Shown one piece after another: positions 57,935-64,000 of a stretch of 64,000 bases of DNA (the first letter of the stretch is position 1; each line of letters opens with the position of its first letter). Origin of the DNA: Prorocentrum cordatum (taxonomy: Eukaryota > Sar > Dinophyceae > Prorocentrales > Prorocentraceae); contig CAUYUJ010019860.1 of assembly GCA_963575745.1 (NCBI GenBank), positions 553,116 to 617,115 of the forward strand, in the 5' to 3' direction. The translations under genes were made by a program, and so were the position numbers. The notes below the pieces were generated by a model that worked only from the letters and a program-made list of their open reading frames with translations, was not told the origin of the DNA and made no database searches.

Positions 57935-60900
57935 GCCAGGCCGCTCGCGCGGGGCTCCACTTCGCGCCGCCGCCGCGCCCTGGCGCCGGCGCCGCCGCGA
58001 CTCCGACGCCGCCGCCGACGTCACCACGACAGCACGACGACGACGCCGTTACGACGTCGATACCGCCGCCGCCGCCGTTACGACAGCTCGGCGCCGGCGC
58101 CGTTACGACACCGACACCGCCGCTGACGTCATTACGACAGCGCGACGCCGACGCCGTTACGACACCGACTCCGACGCCGCCGCCGACGTCACCACGGCAG
58201 CACGACGACGACGCCGTTACGACATCGATACTACCGCCGCCGCCGTCACGACAACGCGACGCCGACGCCGTTACGACACCGACTCCGACGCCGCCGCCGA
58301 CGTCACCACGACAGCACGGCGGCGACGACGACGCTGGGGCACTCTTGGCATTCAAGGTCGCTTCAGCGAGCGCCAAGACGTTGGATCCTGCTGGTGTTCG
58401 TCGCGCCAAGAAGCTTGGCCTGAACACTAGTAGCAAGATGGAGTACCTGGACGGTGCTCTCGCCGCCGCTGGCTACAACATCATTGGCGTGCAAGAGTCT
58501 TGTGTGGGTGGCGACGTCACCCGGGAGCAAACCCAGTACGTCGTCTACACTTCTGGCGCCACGCCAGAGGGACACTTCGGAGTTGAATCTTGGATGGCGC
58601 GCTCCCTCGTTCTGGGTGCCCGTGTGCAGCCTCAGGCCATCTCTCCCCGACTATTGGTGGTGAGGCTTGATAGTTCACAGTGTTCTTTCACACATGTGGT
58701 TGCCCACGCACCTGTTCAACAAGCTTCTGATGCCGACAGGTCGGCCTTCTGGGACTCCCTCAAGGCCGCCTTGCATGCCATTCCGCCTGCACGCATGGTG
58801 TTTCTCTCCATCGATGGTAACGCCACGCTCGGCTCCATCCCGTCTTCGGCCATCCCGTTTCCAGACGGTACGGCCGAGCACAACAACGGCAGGTGTTTGC
58901 GGGAAGCCATGGAGGAGGCCGTGTTGGTCCTGTCCTCAATGGCCACACCCGAGGTCCTCCCAACGTGGTTCGGAGGTCTCGTGCAGCACGAGGGCCGTCG
59001 TAACGACTACGTGGCCGCTTCCATGGACGTTGCTGGCCACTTCGCCCAGGCGGGCGTCGACCACAGCGTGCATCTCAGCGGCAAGGACTCGATCGACCAC
59101 TTGCTCACTTACGCCGAGTTCCTTGTGCCCTGCCCTGCAAGGGGGGGGAAGCAGTGCCACCGTCCGGCTTCAGCCCGGCTGAGCCGTTCTTTGATAGCCG
59201 ACCCTGAGCGCCAGCTTCGTTTCCAGCGGTACCTCTGGGAACGTCTTGCTCGTGTTCTCGCTGGCCCAGCGGATCCCGAAGCTCTCCACGACCGGGTCGT
59301 GGCCCTCATGCGCGACGCCCAAGACACCTGCTTCTCCGTCACTGCCGCTCCCGACGAGCCACGGCGACCTTGGACGTCTCCAACTACAGCGATGCTGGCC
59401 AGTGCGACACCTCCGTTGCGGACCACGCTTCACCGCGCTCGCCGGGCGCTCCGGCAGCAGACGCTCACGTGTCTATGGGCGTGGTGGTGCCGCGCTACAC
59501 GACGGGCTCCGCGGCCTTCTTCTTGGAGACGCTGTACGTGTTCTCACCCATGCCGGGCCCTCCCTGCCCCTGTCCCTGGTCCTGCGTATAATCATCGAGG
59601 TTGCGAGTCCTTTCCTCGCCTCCGCCGTGCCGAAGCTGTTGCTGCAGCCGCTATTCGTGCACATCGCAAGCAGGTCAAGCAGTCTATCTCCCAGGATTTC
59701 GACTTCTGGGCTGCTTCGATCGCCGTCGAAGCCGAGCAGGCCGCTGCTATTCATGATTCTGGAGCTCTGCATGCACTCGCTCGTCGCCTACGCACTGGCC
59801 ACGACCGACCTCATCGCGCGGTCAAGGACGCCAGTGGCAACCTTCTGACCGACGACTTGGGCATCGACCAGCGGTGGACTGAGCACTGGTGCCAGCACCT
59901 CGCTGGCAGCACCCCCCCGTTCTCCGAGTTGTTGGTTGCCGACTCCGCCGAATCTGTTGCACCTGACGTTCCGCGTGCACCGCCGTTGTCGCTCGACTAC
60001 GTCGAGTCCCTCCTTCGGGTTTCCAAGGGGCGCAAGGCCACTGGGCCTGATGGTGTGGGCCCTGCTGTGCGGAAGGCAGGCGGTGAGCCGGCCGCATTGC
60101 TCATGCAGGCTGTCCTCAACTCCACACGCGCGCATTGCAAGGCCCCCGCTCTCATGAAGGGCGGCCGCATGCAGGATCTGTGGAAACGCAAGGGCGAGCG
60201 CACCGACACTGCGAACAGTCGCGGTCTCCTCATCCAGACCCACGCGGGCAAGGTGCACGGGGCCACGCTGAAGGACGCAATAGAACCTCACTACCCCCGC
60301 GCCGTCGCCGACACGCAGCGCGGTGCCATCGCAGGCCGCGGGACCGCTGCCGCTGGGCTCACTGCCGAGCTGCACGCCGACATGTGCCGCTCCCGTCGGC
60401 AATGCTTCGTCCGTCTCTTCGTCGACCTGACCGCTGCCTTTGACACGATTTGTCGAGAGTTGGCGATGGTTCAACCTACTGACGACCCTGATCGCGTTCG
60501 TGCCGCGCTGAGTGGTGCGGACTTCCCCATGGCCGTGCAGGAGCAGGTGACCGAATTTATCCAGACGCATGGTAATCTTCTGCGCGCCGCCGGTGTTCCT
60601 GCTGACGCGGCTGCCCTGGTCGCCGACATGCACACGAACACGTGGCTCACCGTGCAGAAGGGCGTGATGAAACCGGACGCCATGGTCGTTCGCACCACCA
60701 AGGGCGCGAGGCAGGGTTGCAAGATTGGGGCTTTAATTTTCAACGTGATTTACGAGTATGCTCTGAAGAAGGTCCGACAGCGGGCTCGCGATGCTGGTCT
60801 CGTACTTCTCGTCGAAGCTGCTGCAGGCCAGTGCCCTTGGCGCATCTCTCCTGAAGCCCTCCCAGCGAGTCCGACCGCTGCGCCCTACCCGGGCGTTTCT

Positions 60901-61245
60901 GCGGACCTCTTCGACATCGCATTCGTGGATGACGTCCTCTTCATGTTGATGTGTGCCAGCCCTGCTCTGGCCTCCATGCAGGCCAGCATGCTGCTGGAGA
61001 TCGTCATCGACGCATTCGCCGAGTGCGGCCTCCAGTGCAACCTGAAGGAGGGCAAAACGGAAGTCTCCTTGCACCTGGTAGGCAAAGAATCTCGCCGAGT
61101 GCGCTCCTCCCTGTATGACCCCGAGCTCAAGCGTCACATGCTGCGCACGCCGGACGCCTCCCGAGCAGTGTCTGTGACGAACCGCTACAAGCACGTGGGC
61201 ACAGTCCGCAGTGAACGGCTCCTACGATGCCGATGCGCGTGCTAA
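57931..61245 (+). CDS. LINE ORF2: AP-type endonuclease and reverse transcriptase
   Basis: 1104 residues before the frame is lost. I start at the ATG in the ATGA overlap with ORF1; the frame is open further upstream, but that is a shadow of ORF1. A repeat-rich linker (residues about 15-135) precedes an APE-like endonuclease: IIGVQES with Glu near 189, DGNAT near 295, RRNDYV near 356 and DSIDHLL near 388. The first Asn motif is not clear (VASASAKTL). RT follows: motif A FVDLTAAFDT (Asp near 832), motif B KGARQGCKIGALIFN and motif C FVDD near 998-1001. After NRYKHVGTVRS the protein continues in the frame at 61,211. The endonuclease would nick the target and RT would prime on it. Confidence 0.85.
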   Translation: MSQAARAGLHFAPPPRPGAGAAATPTPPPTSPRQHDDDAVTTSIPPPPPLRQLGAGAVTTPTPPLTSLRQRDADAVTTPTPTPPPTSPRQHDDDAVTTSILPPPPSRQRDADAVTTPTPTPPPTSPRQHGGDDDAGALLAFKVASASAKTLDPAGVRRAKKLGLNTSSKMEYLDGALAAAGYNIIGVQESCVGGDVTREQTQYVVYTSGATPEGHFGVESWMARSLVLGARVQPQAISPRLLVVRLDSSQCSFTHVVAHAPVQQASDADRSAFWDSLKAALHAIPPARMVFLSIDGNATLGSIPSSAIPFPDGTAEHNNGRCLREAMEEAVLVLSSMATPEVLPTWFGGLVQHEGRRNDYVAASMDVAGHFAQAGVDHSVHLSGKDSIDHLLTYAEFLVPCPARGGKQCHRPASARLSRSLIADPERQLRFQRYLWERLARVLAGPADPEALHDRVVALMRDAQDTCFSVTAAPDEPRRPWTSPTTAMLASATPPLRTTLHRARRALRQQTLTCLWAWWCRATRRAPRPSSWRRCTCSHPCRALPAPVPGPAYNHRGCESFPRLRRAEAVAAAAIRAHRKQVKQSISQDFDFWAASIAVEAEQAAAIHDSGALHALARRLRTGHDRPHRAVKDASGNLLTDDLGIDQRWTEHWCQHLAGSTPPFSELLVADSAESVAPDVPRAPPLSLDYVESLLRVSKGRKATGPDGVGPAVRKAGGEPAALLMQAVLNSTRAHCKAPALMKGGRMQDLWKRKGERTDTANSRGLLIQTHAGKVHGATLKDAIEPHYPRAVADTQRGAIAGRGTAAAGLTAELHADMCRSRRQCFVRLFVDLTAAFDTICRELAMVQPTDDPDRVRAALSGADFPMAVQEQVTEFIQTHGNLLRAAGVPADAAALVADMHTNTWLTVQKGVMKPDAMVVRTTKGARQGCKIGALIFNVIYEYALKKVRQRARDAGLVLLVEAAAGQCPWRISPEALPASPTAAPYPGVSADLFDIAFVDDVLFMLMCASPALASMQASMLLEIVIDAFAECGLQCNLKEGKTEVSLHLVGKESRRVRSSLYDPELKRHMLRTPDASRAVSVTNRYKHVGTVRSERLLRCRCAC
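57985..58335 (+). repeat. In-frame minisatellite in the ORF2 linker
   Basis: Imperfect units around CGACGACGCCGTTACGAC repeat about six times, encoding TSPRQHDDDAVTTSIPPPPP-like units. The period is roughly 57-66 bp, a multiple of three, so the frame is kept. Confidence 0.8.
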
Positions 61246-62158
61246 GGCCACTTCCTGTTTGCAGGCCTATTACCCTCTGGCGCACCGCGTCTACGGCAAC
61301 TACGACATAGATCTGCGCACGAGGCTCTCCCTCGCAGATTCGCTCTGCTTCTCGAAGCTGTGGTTCGGCACCGAGACATGGCTGAACCCTTCTCCCGACG
61401 CCGTTCGGCATCTTCACAGCGCGCGCATGCGCGTGCTTCGTCAGGTGGCCAACCGCTGCCGGTTCAAGCGGTCCGGACACGGCTCGGGCCGGGAGGTGCT
61501 AAGGGAGTTGCACGTGTTGCCCACGGACCTGATCCTCTTGCAGAAGCGATTAGTGGCTGCTGCTACCACTTACGCGCGTGGCCCCGCTATTTTACGTGCG
61601 CTCCGGCTGCAGCCGGGCACGACTGCCTCGGCAGCTCTGGCCGACGATCTGAGATGGGCGTGGCAGGCTGCCCCCGCCCTGCACGGCATGCCAGACCCAT
61701 GCACCGAGCCTGGCCCTTGGCTCGCCCTTTTTGCCGAGCCTTCTCAATTGAAGCGGGCTTTGCATGACATGATGCCTGATTGCACGCGCCTCCATCCGCG
61801 AGTTTGCGTGCCCACTTACATCAATGTCCATACAGACCCCGTGCCTGCTGAAGCTCCTTGGGTCTGCCCCGACTGCCCTCCCGAGCGGCGTCGGTGCTGC
61901 TCCACTCATAAAGGTTTGATGACCCATGCCTACAAGATGCATGGGTATCGGACCCCGGCACGCCAGTATGTCGCAGGCTCGCAATGCCCAGTCTGATTGA
62001 AGCAATTCGCTTCCCGTGCTGCTGCCATTGAGCACCTCGGTCATCGCGCGCCGCGCTGCACAGCGCGGATGTGTGAACTCACGCCTCTCACTGATCAACA
62101 ATTGCTTGACATTGAAGGTTCTGGCCATGCTCAGAAACAATCTGCCCACCAGCGGTAG
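61211..62158 (+). pseudogene. LINE ORF2 C-terminal part with zinc fingers, interrupted by TGA
   Basis: Continues ORF2 after a 1-nt shift near 61,205: YPLAHRVYGNYDIDLRTRLS, DSLCFSKLWFGTETWLNPS. Near the end, WVCPDCPPERRRCCSTHKGL then MTHAYKMHG fits a C-x2-C ... H-x4-H finger. A second finger begins CPV and meets a TGA at 61,994-61,996 exactly where its second Cys (TGC or TGT) is expected; the same frame then continues with LKQFASRAAAIEHLGH and ends at TAG 62,156-62,158. A single-base change therefore truncates the protein inside the last finger. C-terminal zinc fingers of LINEs are thought to help bind RNA or target DNA. Confidence 0.7.
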
Positions 62159-62274
62159 GCTGTCTTCTCTGATCCCCTCACCCTTGCATAGCCAAGGTGT
62201 GTTTGATCTCTTTACACACTTTCCCGATGCATCATCACAGCCGCTGCGCTCTCATGTTGCCAATGAAATATACG

Positions 62275-62315
62275 CTAGAACCATCGCGCGCGCTTCGCGC
62301 GCGCTTTGGTTCTAG
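62275..62315 (+). other. 3' stem-loop of the LINE
   Basis: CTAGAACC, then GCGCGCGC, loop TTC, GCGCGCGC, then GGTTCTAG: two stems of 8 bp separated by a 3-nt internal mismatch on each side. It follows the ORF2 end by about 115 nt. Such structures can be the RT recognition site in LINEs that need a specific 3' end. Confidence 0.7.
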
Positions 62316-62389
62316 CCGAGATCACGGCAAGGCCCCGGCAGAAGAATGAAGGCAGGCCTTTTCTTATGTGTATATATGTACATATTTGT

Positions 62390-63480
62390 CCGTCCTTCTC
62401 CTCCTCCTCCTCCCTCCCCTCCCCCCCTCCTTCTTCTTTTCTTCCTCCTCCTTCGTCCTCCCCCTCCTCCCCTTCCCCGCCCGTCTCTCCTCCATTTCCT
62501 TAGTTCCCCTCCTTCTCCTCCGCAACCTCCTCCTTCCTGACTTGCTTGTGCCCCTCCTGCGCGATCTTCCCCTCCCCCTCTTCCCTATCATCCTTTTTTC
62601 CTCCCCTCCTCCCCCCCCCCCCCCATCCTCCTCAATATCCTCGGCCCTTCCTCCGCCCCCCCCCCCCTCCCTGGCACGGGCGCCCCCCCGATCCGGGCGC
62701 GCCCCCCGGCCCAGATACCGCTTGGGGCCGCGGGCCCCGCGACCCTTGAAGTCGGCCCCGGGAGTCCTCCGAATCCTTCGGCCCCTGGGCGCCCCTGACC
62801 TCTAGGGTCGAAGATCCTCAATCGCGACCCCGCGACCCATCGGCCACCGAGACTCCTCGGCCCCGCGACCCGCGGAGCGACGAGGAAGGACGCGCGGCAG
62901 AAGCAAGGGGCGGGGTCGAGGGGGGGCAGGAGGAGGCGGAGAAAGAAGAGGGAGAGGAACAGGAATAAGAGGAAGAGCAGCCAGAGGAGGAGGACCAGAG
63001 GCAGGAGGAGGGGGGGGGGGGCCGCCCAGGAGGGGTCAGGCGCTCGACCAAGGGGATGGGACTTATGTTCCCGGGAGCCCCCCCGGGGACACCTTGCGCG
63101 ATAGGAGGAGGAAGAGCCCGAGAAAGAAGGAGGGGGGGGGAACGAGAAGGAAGATAAGTTCGGCGCGGTGGAGAAAGGGAGGCGCGCGGAATTACATGCC
63201 CCGGAAGCTCCCCGAGAACATGTTTCGCGACAGCAGGAGGAGGGGGGGGCCGAGAGGAGGAGGAGGACAGGAAGGAGGAGGAGGGCTAGAGCAGGAGGAG
63301 GAATCTCGAGAAGGAGGAGGAGGAGGAGAAGGAGGAGGAGGGGGAAGAGGAGGGGGGGGGGCAGGAGGATGATAAGGACGAGGAGGACAGACACGCAGGA
63401 CAAGGTGAGCGGCGGGAAGAGGGGGGGGGGGCAGGACAAGCAGGACATAAGGAGTAGGCGGAAGGGAAGGAGGGTGAGGG
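62390..63480. repeat. CT-rich then GGA-rich low-complexity DNA
   Basis: 62,395-62,690 is TCC/CT-rich; 62,900-63,480 is GGA/GAG-rich with G runs; the middle (62,690-62,900) is GC-rich without a gene that I recognise. All open frames here are Ser/Pro/Leu or Gly/Arg/Glu artefacts. Confidence 0.85.
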
Positions 63481-63520
63481 ACCCACACCCTGTACCAATG
63501 ATGAAGCTCAGCGCTCCGAG

Positions 63521-63985
63521 TTATGCAGCATCTTTGTCTGTGCACCCCGCAGCGGCTGTGCCGTGTGGGCCCTCTTCCCCCTCTTCAGTCCTCAACCAAA
63601 GGTGCCAGACGTCATCTTGTAGGTCTGATGCCCTGATTAAGGCCTCCGCCGCAGATGCCCTCCACTGGGTGGACAATTGCTGGCGCACTTCATGCGGGAA
63701 CCTCCGCCTATCTTCGGCGCTCGAGGGCAACTCCTTTAGGTCGCGGCGACGCGCCTTCCTACATGCGATGGCGGGTTCCGCAGTCGAGGGGTCAAATCGG
63801 ACGCGGAAACTGACCCGGCCCTTTGTCTGAGATCGAATGCAACTCTTGCTGGGGGGATCGCTCCAATGCAACTTGATAGCGCCCCGAGAAAGAGGATGCA
63901 GGAAACTTGCAAGAATAATTGCGAGACTCTCAACTCGCCCCCTGCGGTTGTGGAGGGCCCCCCCCGCCGGAAGAGTTGCCATCAA
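63521..63985 (-). CDS. Unassigned open frame near the right edge
   Basis: 154 codons with protein-like composition: SQTKGRVSFRVRFDPSTAEP, RRRFPHEVRQQLSTQWRASA, ALIRASDLQDDVWHLWLRTE. It could be part of another retroelement, such as the spacer between endonuclease and RT of a LINE, but no catalytic motif supports that. It runs close to the window edge, so the upstream context is missing. Confidence 0.3.
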   Translation of the reverse strand: MMATLPAGGALHNRRGRVESLAIILASFLHPLSRGAIKLHWSDPPSKSCIRSQTKGRVSFRVRFDPSTAEPAIACRKARRRDLKELPSSAEDRRRFPHEVRQQLSTQWRASAAEALIRASDLQDDVWHLWLRTEEGEEGPHGTAAAGCTDKDAA

Positions 63986-64000
63986 CTCCTTTGCTTGTAT

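Larger units (their letters stand above)
56640..62350 (+). mobile_element. LINE (non-LTR) retrotransposon, near full length
   Basis: Two overlapping ORFs (56,774-57,934 and 57,931 onward) encode an RNA-binding-type ORF1 and an endonuclease-RT ORF2, the usual layout of non-LTR elements. ORF2 has one frameshift (about 61,205) and one in-frame TGA (61,994). A GC-rich stem-loop lies at 62,275-62,315. The string TATACGCTAGAAC occurs at both ends (ending 56,645 and 62,281) and may be a target-site duplication or an end signal. No long poly-A tail is seen. Confidence 0.75.

Overview
The window looks like nuclear DNA of a dinoflagellate. The evidence is GC-rich sequence packed with retroelements, Ty1/copia polyproteins of the type familiar from dinoflagellate genomes (HVDD reverse transcriptase, methyltransferase-like segment, retropepsin, RING), a tyrosine-recombinase retrotransposon, a RanBP2-finger LINE, and short matches to the dinoflagellate spliced leader. 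I see no convincing host single-copy gene, tRNA or rRNA. The species cannot be fixed from the sequence alone.

Layout. (1) 1-8380, minus: a retroelement cut by the left edge, with a small membrane ORF, a gag-like ORF, an RT-RNase H ORF and a further ORF carrying a J-domain. (2) About 10.5-19.2 kb, minus: a decayed Ty1/copia element (Copia B), from gag and CCHC knuckle (19.2-18.1 kb) through retropepsin, methyltransferase-like segment, integrase and RT to RNase H (10.7 kb), broken by frameshifts and a 289-bp (CT)n tract. (3) 19.8-23.4 kb: microsatellites, an 89-bp satellite wrapped around a 155-bp satellite, an imperfect inverted repeat, a hairpin cluster and a spliced-leader-like site. (4) 23.6-56.3 kb, minus: a very large decayed Ty1/copia element (Copia A). 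In transcription order it has gag pieces, Cys-rich and basic linkers, a Tpt1/KptA RNA 2'-phosphotransferase domain, a Pro-rich segment, RING finger, retropepsin, methyltransferase-like segment, integrase, RT and RNase H. (5) Nested in the gag of Copia A: a 15,467-bp tyrosine-recombinase retrotransposon (37,604-53,070, minus) with complete split direct repeats, and a separate block of C-rich tandem repeats (53.4-55.8 kb). (6) 56.64-62.35 kb, plus: a LINE with ORF1 (RanBP2 zinc finger, coiled coil) and ORF2 (endonuclease, RT, C2H2 fingers), ending near a GC-rich stem-loop. (7) 62.4-64.0 kb: CT- and GGA-rich low-complexity DNA and one unassigned ORF.

Most notable: about 25 copies of a 14-nt imperfect palindrome lie only in Copia A sequence. 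On the coding strand each gives a 5-bp stem with, in nearly all cases, a G-N-N-A tetraloop; stem variants are Watson-Crick or G-U only when read on that strand. Other highlights are the KptA domain with its Arg-His-Arg-Arg residues, the J-domain in a retroelement, the intact boundaries of the tyrosine-recombinase element with methyltransferase, RRM and zinc-finger cargo, and a 13-nt spliced-leader match inside that element's terminal repeats.

All domain calls rest on reading motifs by eye; no alignment or database search was run.
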